From positions 34,114,963-34,178,962 of the forward strand of contig NW_004624734.1 of NCBI RefSeq assembly GCF_000247695.1: DNA of 64,000 nt, written 5' to 3'. Below are positions 40,030-51,432 of the stretch, piece by piece (position 1 is the first letter of the stretch; the number at the start of each line of letters is the position of its first letter). The stretch comes from Heterocephalus glaber. Lineage: Eukaryota; Chordata; Mammalia; Rodentia; Bathyergidae. Both the position numbers and the translations under genes were made by a program. The notes under the pieces were generated by a model, which did no database searches, was not told the origin of the DNA, and saw only the letters and a list, made by a program, of their open reading frames with translations.

Positions 40030-41305
40030 TAGAATTTTCATGCGTAGAACAATACTTGAGATTGCTAGGATATTACCAGAAGTCAGTTCTGAAGTTTTTT
40101 TCCCAAATCACGATTATTAAATAATGTAAATGTATACATAAATCATGAAAATCTGTTCAATAAGAAGTTATAGTGACTGCAAATAAAACCAGATATATCT
40201 TTAAAAAACAATGAAGTTTAAACTTTAACTCATATCACATACAAAAATTAACTTAAAAATTAAATATTTAAATATAATAGCTAAAACAATAGAATTCTAA
40301 GAATATAGAAGGAAATCTTCATGACCTTGGTTTTGGCAATGAATTCATAAATAGGACATCAAAAACATAAGCAACAGCAGAAAATTAGATAGATCAGATT
40401 TTATCAAAATTAAAAACTGTTGTACATCAAAAGACATCCTCAAGATAATGAAGACAAAGTATAGAATGACAGGAATATTTCAAATCATATCTTTGATAAA
40501 GGTATAGTATCTAGAATAAAGAAATTTTACAACTCACTTAAAAATGGGCAAAAGATTTGAATAGACTTTCTCCAAAGAAGATATACAAATGGCTAACAAA
40601 CACATGAAAATATGTTCAATACCCTTAGTCATTAGGAAAATGCAAATCAAAACCACAATGATCCTACTTCACACTCTGAAAAAAATAAATTTTTAAAAGA
40701 ATAACAAATGATGAAAGTAGAGGAAAATAAGCTTCATACATTGCTGTAGCATATATAAAATAGTGGAAAATAGTTTAGTGCACCCTTAAAAAGCAAAGCA
40801 TAGAACAGTCATATGACCAATAGTTACATACCTTAGGTATGTATACAAGAGAATCAAAAGCATACATTCAAACAAAAGCTGTTACAAGAATGAGCAAAGC
40901 AGCATTATTTTAATAACCCAAAAGTGGAAACAACCCAAATGTCCATCAATGGATAAACAAAATGTGATACATCTATACAACAGAATACTGTATAGACACA
41001 AAGGAAATACTCCTATATGCTGAAGCACAGGTGAATCTTGAAAACTTATTAAATGGAATAAGGTATACATAAGAACCCATATATTATATACTACATTTTT
41101 ATGAAATGTCCAGAAGAGGCAAATCAGCGGAGTCAGAAAGGCAACTGACAGTTGTCAGGTGCTGGGGGTATAGGGAAGAGAGAGAGAGAATGATTGCTTA
41201 CTGGCCAAAGTTTTTTTTTTTTGGTGGTATGATATAATATTTTGGAATTAGATGAAAGAAATGGTTGCACAATATTGTAAAAATGTACTAAAAGCCACTG
41301 AGTTC

Positions 41306-41392
41306 TTTTTTTTTTTTTTGGTACCAGGGATCGAACGCGGGTCCTTGCGCTTGCGGAGCAGGCGGCGAAACCACTGAGCTAAATCCCTGGCC
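41306..41392 (-). repeat. Young SINE, near consensus
   Basis: Antisense copy with most CpGs intact (gatcgaacgcgggtccttgc, gcttgcggagcaggcggcga), ending 'actgagctaaatccctggcc'. Short duplication agttct on both sides. The best preserved copy in the window, so probably the youngest. Confidence 0.94.
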
Positions 41393-41950
41393 AAGTTCTA
41401 TTATTTTATAACCAGTGAATTTTATCTTATGTGAATTTTACTTCAATTAAATTCAAAGGAATCCTTTTTCAACCCAGAATAATGTTTAGTCCTAAATAAT
41501 TTATAAAAATTTCATAGTTTTTCTTTTCATATTTTGGGCTTTAATATAACTGGAATTGATTTTGGGTGTACTGCATAAGGTAGGGAGGTAAATTTTAATT
41601 AAAAAATGTGGACAGCCTATGGTTCCAGTATCTTTTACTAAAAAGAATCTCTTCCAATCTACAGTATAAACTGCAATATGGCAAGTGTCCATATACATAT
41701 GTGTTTTGGGCTTTATATTATGTTCCATTTGTCTAAGTATTCATTCTTATACCAATAATGAATCTAATAACATTATACTAAGTCCTGATATTTGGTAAAG
41801 CAGTTTTTTCCATATTTCTCATTTGGGCTCAAGTATATTGGTTATTTTTGGCACTATTCTACATGAATTTTAAAAACAGCTTGAAAGGTTCACCCCTCTT
41901 TTAATTAAACACATACCCACACCCCCTTACAAATTGCTACATATTGCTTT

Positions 41951-42033
41951 TCTTTGGTGCTAGAAATAAACCGAGGGCCTCATGCATGCTAGGGAAGGGC
42001 TCTACTACTGAGATACAACCCCAACTCAAATTG
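41951..42033 (-). repeat. ID-like SINE
   Basis: Antisense ID: 'tctttggtgctagaaataaa', 'gagggcctcatgcatgctag', 'ctctactactgagatacaac'. Confidence 0.85.
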
Positions 42034-42034
42034 C

Positions 42035-43530
42035 TAGGGTTTTACTTCATTTCCTATGTTTGTACAAAAAGTATGAAAAAGTTTTGAAGGATATCTTTCA
42101 AAATGATGAAAGTGTTCCTCTGGGGAAGTGTAGGAATAAATAAGAATGGGATGAGAGGGTGGCTCCACGTGGATGTTAATCTTAGACATGTTTCATTCTA
42201 TTTTTTAACAAGGAAAACATGCTTGTGTATTACTTGCACAATTAAAAAAATTCAGTAATGAAAACCATAGGATGAACTACTTTGAAAAATAGGAAGTAGT
42301 TAATACATTCAACAACCTGAGAGAAATAAAAGGGTAGGTATGGAAACAAAAGTATGTTTTGCACATATCTGATAATTAGTAATTGTTTCCTTAATAATGA
42401 GAAAGTAAAAGCAGCCACTGACTTTAGTATTACAAGCTGTTTTTGAGACAGAAAAATACATGGAACAAAGTGTTAATTAAGAGAAAAATTTAAATAGTAA
42501 TGACATTTCATTAACCTTGATGATCTTTCATATTATGAGAAACAAGAGAAGAGAATAGGGGAAATAAGGAGTTAAGAGCAAAGTCTGAAAACTGCAATTT
42601 GGCAGTGTACATAAGGGAATCAAGAGATCAACCATATGCTTACCAAGAAGTCCAGTGAGGATCTACCAAGAGTCAGCAAAATCTGCAGTGGGTTAACTCA
42701 GCACAAAGAGGAGGAGAAATGCCAAATCACTTCTAAAAGCAATTATTTCTACTTTTAGAAAACTGATCTGTATTCCTTATTATCTTATGCAACTTCTAGC
42801 ACGGAGAAAACAATTTGTTCAGTTTATCTCAAACTCTCTGTAGATATGCAATGTAATTTCAATTGTGAATTAATAAACAACAGAAGTTTTTCATTATGGA
42901 AAACTGAAATGGGAATATATACTGTACTTTCCTAGGAACTGTGCTGAGTATCTACATTGCTTTTCTGTCCTAAATCTAAGTTGAGTAGCTGGGCAGATAC
43001 TTTTTTTAAAAATAGAGAACATATTATCAAAACCAGAAAACACAGCCAAAATATTATTTTCCCTTTTGAATGCAGTATTATTTTGACATGCTTGTTATCA
43101 ATACTAGTAACACAAATATGTATTTGATGACAAGGAAATTTGTAAATGAGTATATATTTCTCCATCTAATGGTTATTTTATTATTTATAATTTTTGTTCT
43201 AAAAATATTTAAATTTACATAAAAGTTGCAAGTCTAATTCTCTGGATTTAATTTTAGGTAGCTGGTGAGCAAACTTATAATTGGAGTGAGTCTTCCAAAG
43301 CAACCAAGAATACAGGAGTATTCTTGGAGTACAGTTTCAACAGTTATAATTTGTCAGTATTCATGGCAGAGGTTTTTGGAGTCCTTGCCCAGACTGGTAC
43401 CAGGTCTGCCATTTATACCCTTTTCTAGCAATTTCTCTGTTTAGAGACCTTTAAGATTTAATTTTCTAAAAATCCTAACAGACATTACAATATTCAATAT
43501 AGGATCTGAATCAATAACAAAGGGTGATTA
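42035..43530. other. GPHN intron, no recognised feature
   Basis: Unique-looking A+T-rich sequence; no exon or repeat recognised. Confidence 0.55.
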
Positions 43531-43537
43531 TATGAGA

Positions 43538-43907
43538 ATGTCTAAAGGAATCCAACCATAGCCATCCTGACAGAGATCACTTTAAACCCATCCCTCAACA
43601 CAGCTACACTCAGTGATTCATATCATTATCAGCCCTCCATTAATGTCAGCCATTACTCCCTGAGTTTTCCCAAGCCTTATCCTTGGACAACCATTACTTG
43701 TGTTTTTTCAAGCCTTATTCTTAGCAGGAGGCCACAACCCCTTTCACTAGTTCCCTCCACCCCCAAGACTCTATAAAAGACCCCATATCCTGTGGGAGAC
43801 AATCCAGTCTAGTTTCAGTGCCAGTGCAGTCCCTCTCAGATTTGTTTTGAAATAAACCTGTCCTGTTGAGCTTGTTCTTTTGTTTTTTTTCCTTCTTTTT
43901 CCTAACA
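43538..43907 (+). mobile_element. Solo retroviral-type LTR
   Basis: Starts near TGTCTAAAGGAATCC and ends TTTTCCTAACA. Within it are a TATA box in 'gactctataaaagacccc' (about 43767), a likely initiation zone around 'gggagacaatccagtctagt', and a poly(A) signal 'tttgaaataaacctgtcctg' (about 43848) followed by a T-rich end. Length, order and pyrimidine-rich U3 fit a gammaretrovirus-like (ERV1) LTR. 'ttttcccaagccttatccttgg' and 'ttttttcaagccttattcttag' form a diverged internal duplication in U3. No gag/pol next to it. Class is inferred. Confidence 0.68.
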
Positions 43908-43909
43908 AT

Positions 43910-44868
43910 ATCTACATGGGTCTTGCAGCAAACATGTGTCTTCCCAGAGCTTCTGATACTGATCCTTTAGAGGCTATTGTTACATGTAAGAAAAATTATA
44001 TTAAAAAACAAAATTGTCAAACGTATGTATCTTAATTCATAAGGTGTTTGTCAAACCATGCATACAATTCTTGTGGACAAAATACAGTGAGTTTTAACAG
44101 GCTGGAAGAGAAATGTGTGTCAGTTATTTAAGCAATTAGAATGAACAGGATTTTAGCTGGTGTGTGGAATGGCCTAGAAAGAAGTTTTATCAGTAACTTG
44201 AATGAAAGTAAGTTTAATGTGTCTGCAGGTGATAGAAGTTAAAAAAGGGGTAATATACTGGATGACTAGTATAGATTTTAAAAAGATCTTCTTAGTAGAC
44301 TGATGGGGTAAATCCAACAAGATGAAATTTAATAATATATGTGAAGATCTGAATTTATGTTAAAATTAATGATACAAAATAATCCACACAAATTTATGAC
44401 ATATTTATAAACAAAGCCATGCTTTGTGATTGTGTCTAGATAGCAAACATATGAAGCATGAAGGCCTAGAAGCATAGAGAGAAACCAGATATTGTAGAAT
44501 CTAGCAGATCAACTCAAGGAGTTTTGGTATTATTCTAAATATATTGAAAATACATTAAAATTCAAGTAGAGAAGTGATGTGACTTTATGTTTTAAAAATT
44601 CACAGTGACTGTGAGGTGAGGAGTGAATTGAATAAAGGCAAGGATGGGACTGATGAGACCAACTTCTTTAAATAACAAAGGTGAAAGATGATGGTGGATT
44701 AGACTAGGTTGTTCCTGGAAATTTATCAAGTGAAGTAAAAAGTTACCAATAACATTCATAGGATTTAAAATGGGATTTAGAATAGCAGAATAGTTTTCAT
44801 CTTATGAGAAAACTAATAGTTACATAATACACTATAAAAATAGCTCATTTATGAATACATTTTCCATT
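43910..44868. other. GPHN intron, no recognised feature
   Basis: Unique-looking sequence between the LTR and an L2 fragment. Confidence 0.5.
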
Positions 44869-44985
44869 GTGAGTTCCTCAAAGGCAGGGTCCAGGTCAAC
44901 TTAAAAACTCACAGCATCTAGCAGAATGATATATCTACACTAGTGTCAGAATAAATGTTTGGAGAATGAATGAATAAATGAATAT
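44869..44985 (+). repeat. L2 LINE 3' end
   Basis: 'tgtgagttcctcaaaggcag' and 'ggtccaggt', then 'agaataaatgtttggagaat' and 'gaatgaataaatgaat', the standard end of L2. Confidence 0.75.
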
Positions 44986-45085
44986 AAAACAAAAGGGAAG
45001 ATAATTATTGACTGAATTCATGCAACGCTTAATGGAGGAGATTGAAAGTTTTTAATGGAGGAGGTAAACTTTAGGTGACACAGTT

Positions 45086-45175
45086 TTTTTGTTTTTTTTT
45101 TTGAACCAGGGATCAAACTCAGACCTTGCACTTGTGAGGAAGGCGGCGGAACCACTGAGCTAAATCCCCCGCCCC
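45086..45175 (-). repeat. Young SINE with perfect 14-bp duplication
   Basis: Antisense SINE 'gaaccagggatcaaactcag' to 'ccactgagctaaatcccccg'. Flanked by taggtgacacagtt at 45072-45085 and 45176-45189, identical. Confidence 0.95.
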
Positions 45176-45316
45176 TAGGTGACACAGTTCTTAATCCAAA
45201 GGACCTTTCTTGCTATCTTAATCTATGTATGTATGTATGTATGAGCCTTTGGAATGGGTCAATAACATTAATCATCTTCCCAGAAACCTGTAAAATATTA
45301 AGAATCAAGATTAGGT

Positions 45317-45397
45317 GGTAGTGGTATAGCTCAGTTGTAAAATGCTTGCCTAGCATGGATAAGGCCCTATGTTTGGTGCCCAATACTGGGAGAAAAA
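45317..45397 (+). repeat. ID-like SINE
   Basis: 'gtggtagtggtatagctcag', 'aaaatgcttgcctagcatgg', 'gtttggtgcccaatactggg'. Confidence 0.83.
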
Positions 45398-45453
45398 AAG
45401 GAAAAAAGAAAATTAAGAGCCATGCATTTTGGCTTAAAAGATGACTAAAAGTT

Positions 45454-45540
45454 GTTTTTTTTTTTGTACCAGGGATCAAACTCAGGACCTTGTGCTTGCG
45501 AGGCAGGTGGTGGCACCACTGAGCTTAATCCCCCACCTGG
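45454..45540 (-). repeat. Young SINE
   Basis: Antisense 'ttgtaccagggatcaaactc', 'aggaccttgtgcttgcgagg', 'cactgagcttaatcccccac'. Duplication ctaaaagtt on both sides (45445-45453, 45544-45552). Confidence 0.93.
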
Positions 45541-45639
45541 TGTCTAAAAGTTTAATAGTAAGAAAGAATTCCTCAGTTGAGGAAAGGAGAGAAGAAATGT
45601 GAAGGGAATACTGTTTGAATTAACCCTTGAAGATTGAGT

Positions 45640-45990
45640 CAGGATCAGTGAAGATATTAACTTCATAGTAGTGAATATTTACTTTGATCTAGGTACTAGG
45701 TTAAATGTTTTTTATATCCATTAAAAAAATTTTTTTTGTACTGGGGATCGAACTCAGGATCTTGTGCTTGTAAGGCAGGCATGATGCCACTGAGCTAAAT
45801 CCTCGGCCCTCATTTTTTAATTTGATATTCAAACACTTATGAGTAATAATGGGGTTAATATTGTTATTTTTGCTACTTTGGAGATTGGAGCTTAGAAAGG
45901 AAAAGCAATTCACCCAATATAATACAGCTGATAATTGACAGAATTGAAACTGACTCAAAAGTTTATGTTAAGCACAATACTTACTGCCTT
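45640..45990 (-). repeat. MIR SINE split by a young SINE
   Basis: Antisense MIR flanks: 'gtgaatatttactttgatct', 'aggtactaggttaaatgttt' before, and 'ttagaaaggaaaagcaattc', 'acccaatataatacagctga' after. The inserted SINE (45730-45808, antisense: 'gtactggggatcgaactcag' to 'actgagctaaatcctcggcc') separates them. Confidence 0.78.
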
Positions 45991-45999
45991 CCAAATTTG

Positions 46000-46444
46000 A
46001 AAAAGTATTCTGTGGTTTATTAAATATGGCTTTATTGATAGTAGGCTTTGTGAACAATATATGAAAACATATTAACCCAAGTAATAAATACTATAGATTC
46101 AACATACATACAGACACAATGAGTACAAGTTGAGTTTCACTTATCTGAAATGTGTGGGAACACAGGTACTGCAGATTTTGAAGTTTTTTGGATGCTGGAA
46201 TATTTGCATAGACTTTACTGCTTCAGCATTCCTAATCCAAAACGCTCCAAAAGTAAAGTTTTGGATTTTGTAATCGTACAAATTTTCAGGGTAGGAATGT
46301 TTAACTTGATACAATACTACTCAAAAAGTCAATAGGAAAAAACAACAGGCAATCTAACAAGTCTATTAACAACTACAGCAATGATAGCAACATTTGTTGG
46401 CATTTCTAATTCAAATTTTGAGAATTATCAGTCACTTATTCTTA
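46000..46444. other. GPHN intron, no recognised feature
   Basis: Unique-looking. The open stretch at 46150-46335 shows nothing gene-like. Confidence 0.5.
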
Positions 46445-47880
46445 AATTAAAAATTGTTTGTGGTAAAATACACATAATATAAAATTTGCCAACTTTACCA
46501 TTTAAACCATACAGTTAAAAGTTTTGATTCATTTATGATGTTGTACATTGATTTCTATAGCGCTTTTTATTCTGAAAAACTGAAATTTTATACTCTTTAG
46601 ACAATACCTCAATAGTTTTCCCTCCTTCTAGCCCCTGGCAAACACCATTCCACTTTTAAAAAATTAACAAAATTGACAAATAAAATGTACATATCATATA
46701 CAACATATTTTGATATACAGACTAATCACTAAATCAAATATATTAATTCACATTTTACTTTCTATATGATTTTGACTAGTAAGTACCTGAAATAAGTGGA
46801 ATGATACAGTATTTGTCTTTTCGTGATTGGCTTATTACTCTTAGTATAATGTCCTCAGTGTTCATCCATGTTGTAAAATATTGCAAAATTTCTGTTTTAA
46901 GGGTGAATAATAGTCTACTATATGGATATACCACGGTTTTCTTATGCATTCATCTGTTGTTGTATATTTGGCTTGCTTCCAAATTTTAACTACTGTGAAT
47001 AATGCTGCTATGAAGACAGAAGTAACAATATTTCCTTAAGACCTTGCTTTCAATTATTTTGGGTCTAAACCCAGAGGTGGAATTGCTGGATCACATGGTA
47101 ATTCTATTTTTAATTTTGTGAGGAATCACCATATTGTCTTCCAAAGCAGCTGCACCACTATACATTCCCATCAACAGTGTACAAGGGTTAAACTTTTTCC
47201 ACAACTTTGTCAATGCTTGTTACTGATTGATTGATTGTAGCCTAATGGGTATGCAGTGGTGTCTCATTGTAGTTTTGATTTGCATTTTTCTAATGATAAG
47301 TAATATTGTTGAACATGTTTTTATTTCCTTATTGTCATTGTGTATATCTGGTTTGGAGAAGAGTCTATGTAAATTTTTTACACATTTTTGAATTGAGTTT
47401 TGTTGTTGATGTGTTTTAGGGATTCTCTGGATATTAATGCCTTACCAGGTAGGATTTATGACTGTTTTCTCCAATTCTGTGGGCTGCTCTTTTTACTCTG
47501 TTGAGAGAGTCATTTGATGCACAAAGTTTTTACACTTTCAAGAATTCTAAGTTGTCTATATTATGTTTCCTATGCACAGATCTGGCAAACCACTGCCAGA
47601 TCTAATGTCAGGGGGCTTTTATCCTGTATTTTCTTCTAACAGTTCTACTGCTTTAGTTTTTACATTAGGTCTTTGCAGTTAATTTTTGTATATGAGATAA
47701 GGGTTCAACTTCATCCTCTTGTATGTGAATATACAATTTTCTCAACACAATTTGTTGAAAAGACTGTTTCTTCCCATTGAATGGTCTTAGCACCCTTGTC
47801 AAAAATCATTGGACCATATAAGCAAGGATTTTGTCCATAAGGTTTTTACTCTAAGGGCACTTACTTATCAAAACTCTTTT
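46445..47880 (-). mobile_element. Old L1M, ORF2 end and 3' UTR, antisense
   Basis: 'tgtttgtggtaaaatacaca', 'taaccattt'-type 3' UTR, then 'atgaataatgctgctatgaa'-like region, 'ttgggtctaaacccagaggt', 'ggaattgctggatcacatgg', 'gcagctgcaccactatacat', 'ggttattgatgtgttttagg'-like and 'aatggtcttagcacccttgt'. All are antisense landmarks of an old L1. Confidence 0.85.
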
Positions 47881-47884
47881 GAAA

Positions 47885-48950
47885 TATTTCCCCCATTCCT
47901 CATCAGGAAATTTTACTCCTGTCCATTTTGATATTGCTGGTTATAGTAATAACCACAGCTATTTACTCTGTCATCTACAGATAGATTTTCATGCTTGCCT
48001 GACAGTAGCTATAAGCTACAGGCCAGAGTATTTATATTCAATGAAGATTGTTTCAAAAGTTCTATGGAAAGAACTGTGCCAGATAGTTCAAACTACTGTC
48101 CTTTCAGAGAATAGATGCATGGGTACAGACTTCTGAACTGACCATTTCTACCATTTTAAAACATAATGGTGGACTAAGTCTGGATTTCCAAAACTATTTT
48201 TAGTTCAGGAGCAAAGCTTCATGAAAGTACACTGGTATACTAATGCAGAGTTGCATGAGAATTAATTATACAAGATTGACTGTATATATGGCTGAAAAAT
48301 AAAGGTAGAAATTACTTCTCCTGGTTATTTGTTTGGAATATCATTGAAGTTGGTTGTTTTAAATGTTCTATTTCTTGGATATATTAGGAAATTTTTTTCT
48401 TCTAAAGATTTTTATAACCTATACAATTTGGTAGCTCTAATTTTAAACCCAAAATGAAGCATTTAAAAATAATATTTGAGTCTATTAAAATGAAAGATTT
48501 AAAATATATGATTCAGATGCCATCAAAATTCAGAAATTTTTATTTTGACTTTTCTTGACAATATAGCTATTTACACAGATTTAATGAGAATGTCTTCCTT
48601 TTTAACAGAATATAATTAGAAAAATTATACAACTAAAGCTTTAGCTAGAGTGTGTATTTGGGAAGCGTGTTTATCTAATCAGATTTTACCACTTCTTTGA
48701 AATCAAAAGACTGGCTATAATCCTAAAGCCACTATCTATAAAGACTTTGGAGGAAAACTGAGCTGGAACCTAGAATAGAACATCTCAGTGATACATGTGG
48801 TAAGGAAAGTCACATACACGTAGAAATTAAATTTTGGTAACCTAGACAAAAAAGGCACTCATTCAAATGACAGGTATTGCAGGTTAAATATGATAATGAT
48901 TTTTAAGCATATCTTATTTTCTTAATTATGGATATCAAAAATAGAAAGTT
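47885..48950. other. GPHN intron, no recognised feature
   Basis: Unique-looking sequence. The open stretch at 47879-48136 lacks any recognisable domain. Confidence 0.5.
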
Positions 48951-48951
48951 A

Positions 48952-49034
48952 GGGCCAGGGATTTAGCTCAGTGGTTCCGCTGCCTGCCTCACAAGTTTGA
49001 TCCCTGGTACCAAAAAAAAAAAAAAAAAAAAAAA
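48952..49034 (+). repeat. Young SINE with internal deletion
   Basis: 'gggccagggatttagctcag', 'tggttccgctgcctgcctca', then directly 'caagtttgatccctggtacc' and a 23-base A-run. The 'gcgcaaggtcctga' segment ahead of the B box is missing. Confidence 0.92.
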
Positions 49035-49192
49035 GAGATTTAAGTAGATCTGATATTCCCTACAAAAACTTCCAGAGAGAAGTTCATTTTATGGCCTCAA
49101 TACAGTATTTGTAAAACTAACTCAAGGAAGCTGTATGGCTAATTAATACTCTTGTTACACCTGTGTAAATAAGCCAGAAATAGTAATACCAG

Positions 49193-49195
<3 letters not shown>

Positions 49196-49235
<40 letters not shown>

Positions 49236-49300
49236 GGGATTGAATCCAGTGCTTCACACTGTAGGCAAGCATTCTAAAACAGAGCTACCTTCTCAGCCCC
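49196..49300 (-). repeat. ID-like SINE with (TG)n tail
   Basis: A pure TG run (49196-49232) sits where the tail is expected, followed by the antisense ID body 'gggattgaatccagtgcttc', 'actgtaggcaagcattctaa', 'aacagagctacc'. Confidence 0.82.
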
Positions 49301-49675
49301 ACGCTTTCTATCCATATATTAGTATTTCTTTATTAGTATGTATTTATAGAACATGATTACACTCATTGTAAGTAGAAGGTACATGTGTATAATGTACCTT
49401 CTTTTTGTTGCCCTTCTGTACCCCTCCCTCCATCTAAAGACCCCTTTTCAATTTACCAAAGATATGCCCATTTCCTATTGTCTATCTTTTCTCTTGCTCA
49501 TTATTTATACTTTGGGTTTCTCATATAAGACAAGTTATACAATATTTAAGGTTGTGTGTCTGATTTACTTTACTTAACATTATGGTCTAAAGGTGCATCC
49601 ATTTTCCTACAAATGATGAAAATTTACCTTCTTTAGGGCAGAGTAGTACTCCATTATACATAAATACCACATGTT

Positions 49676-49836
49676 CTTTTTTAAAATTTTATTTTGGAAG
49701 ACAGGGTCTTGCTATGTAGTTAAGCCTGGCCTTGAACTCACTTTGCAGCTCAGGCTGGCCTGGAACTCATGGTGATCCTCCTGCCTCAGCTTCCCAAGTG
49801 CCAGGATTACTGATGTGTGCCACCATCCCTGGCAAT
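49676..49836 (-). repeat. B1 SINE with internal duplication, inside L1
   Basis: 'ggaagacagggtcttgctat', 'ctggccttgaactcactttg', 'caggctggcctggaactcat', 'cctgcctcagcttcccaagt', 'gtgtgccaccatccctggc'. The paired 'ggcc..gaactca' segments show the duplicated B1 form. Confidence 0.92.
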
Positions 49837-50975
49837 ATCACATGTTCTTTATCCATTCATTTGTTGACTGCTACTATTTGTGCTACTTTAAACATGAGTA
49901 TGTGGATTTCACTATAATATGTCTCTAACATTTTCAGGAAGATACCTAGAATGAGAGTAGCTAGGTTGAAAGAAATTCCTAGGTTTAGTTTTTTAAGGGA
50001 TAGAGATATTGATTTCTAAAGTGGTTGTACTACATTCCCACCAACAATGTAGAAGTGTGTTCTCCATCCTGCCCTGGAGTCTCACCAGCATTTGTTATGG
50101 TTTGATTTCTTGATGGTAGTCATTCTTTCTGGAGTATAATGGAATCCCAGTGTTGTTTTAATTTTTATTTCACTAATGGCCAGAGAAACTGAAGAGTTTT
50201 CATCTATGTATTTGTCAGTCTTAATTTTTCTCAGAAGTGTATATTCATTTCAAATGCTCATTTTTTAACTGGTATTTTTATTTTGAGGATCTGCTTTTCT
50301 TGAGGTTTTTATATACTGTATTTTGGATATTAGTCTTCTGTCTGAGGCATAGCTTGGCAAAATTTTTTCTCATTCTTTAGGTTGTCTCTTCACTCTGTTG
50401 GTTATTTCCCTTGCTGTGCAGCTCTTTAATTTGATATAATCCCATGTTGTTGATGTCTGATGTTTTTGTTGAAAAACTGGAGTTCTGTTGAGAAAGTTCT
50501 TACCTGTGTCTTTGCTTTGAGGCTTTTGCCTATTTTATCTTCCAGCAGATTAAGTGTTTCTCTTTTAAAATATAAGCCTTTTATCAGTTTTGATTTTATT
50601 TTGGTGCACCACAAAGATATGGGTTTAGATTCTTAATGTAAGCATTTTTCAAAGTGCCATTTGTTAAATAGACAATCTTTCCTTCAACATATGTTTTTGG
50701 CCCCTGTCAACGATCAGATGACTTAATGTGCCTGTGATTGTTTCTATGTCTTCTGTTTCATTGATCTGCATGTCTGTTTTTGAGTCAGTGTCATGCTGGT
50801 TTTTTTTTTTTTTTTTTTAATCACTGTAACTCTGTAATGTTGTTTGCAATCTGGGACTGTGATGCCTCCTGCTTTGTTTTGTTGACCAGAATGGCTTTTG
50901 GTATTCTGCATCTCTCCTGGTTCCATATGAATTTTGTTTCTAGTTCTGTAAGGAATGATGTTGATATTTTTAAAT

Positions 50976-51233
50976 TAAGTTTATTGGTACATTTTAGGTG
51001 TAAAATACAGTTACATTCATCATTGGGATCTTGTACCTTTACATGATGTATCTTAGTTCTTATGTTTTCTCCATTTCCCTGCCCTCCTTCACTCCCTCCA
51101 CCCCTCCCTATTTACAGAGATTGTTTCCATTTTTTCCTTTTCTCATATTTTTTCTTTTCCCTTCTTTCCTTTCCCCTACTCTTCCCACTTCCCCAACTCC
51201 TTTAGACCTTTTCTTCCTATTTCACATTATGAT
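50976..51233 (-). mobile_element. Short L1 3' end nested in another L1
   Basis: Antisense L1 3' UTR: 'aagtttattggtacatttta', 'gatcttgtacctttacatga', pyrimidine-rich UTR (tcactccctccacccctccc). The host L1 phrase gatgttgatatttt (just before) recurs as gatgttggtatttt (51232 on), a target-site duplication. Confidence 0.82.
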
Positions 51234-51274
51234 GTTGGTATTTTGTTTGGGATTGCATTAAATCTATATGTCTT

Positions 51275-51360
51275 GGGCTGGGGATTTAGTTCAGTGGTTC
51301 TGCCGCCTGCCTCGCAAGCTCAAGGTCCTGAGTTTGATCCCTGGTACAAAAAAAAAAAAA
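51275..51360 (+). repeat. Young SINE inside L1
   Basis: 'gggctggggatttagttcag', 'tggttctgccgcctgcctcg', 'caagctcaaggtcctgagtt', 'tgatccctggtac' and a 14-base A-run. Confidence 0.93.
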
Positions 51361-51388
51361 TTATAGGTCAGTTTTGGTAATATGGCCA

Positions 51389-51432
51389 TTTTTTTTTTTT
51401 TGGTACCAGGGACCGAACTTGGGCTAATCCCT
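51389..51432 (-). repeat. SINE remnant with large internal deletion
   Basis: Tail T-run and 'ggtaccagggaccgaacttg' joined directly to 'ggctaatccc', i.e. both ends of the young SINE without the middle. Confidence 0.75.

Larger units (their letters stand above)
38886..41460 (+). mobile_element. Old L1M ORF2 fragment
   Basis: Sense L1 from the reverse transcriptase region ('atatctattcataggtgaca') through the C-terminal part ('ggcaacacaactcaaaaata', 'tcaatggaatagaattgaga', 'cccaaatgtccatcaatgga') to the start of an old 3' UTR ('gcaactgacagttgtcaggt'). More diverged than the L1 on its left, so an independent older copy. Contains a U2 scrap and a SINE. Confidence 0.8.

Noticed and set aside
39998..40040. 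A functional U2 snRNA gene
   Set aside because: Only the first ~34 bases are present, with changes, and there is no upstream promoter element.
47879..48136. Plus-strand open frame of 85 codons next to the old L1
   Set aside because: No recognisable protein, no splice sites; the sequence overlaps the edge of an antisense L1.
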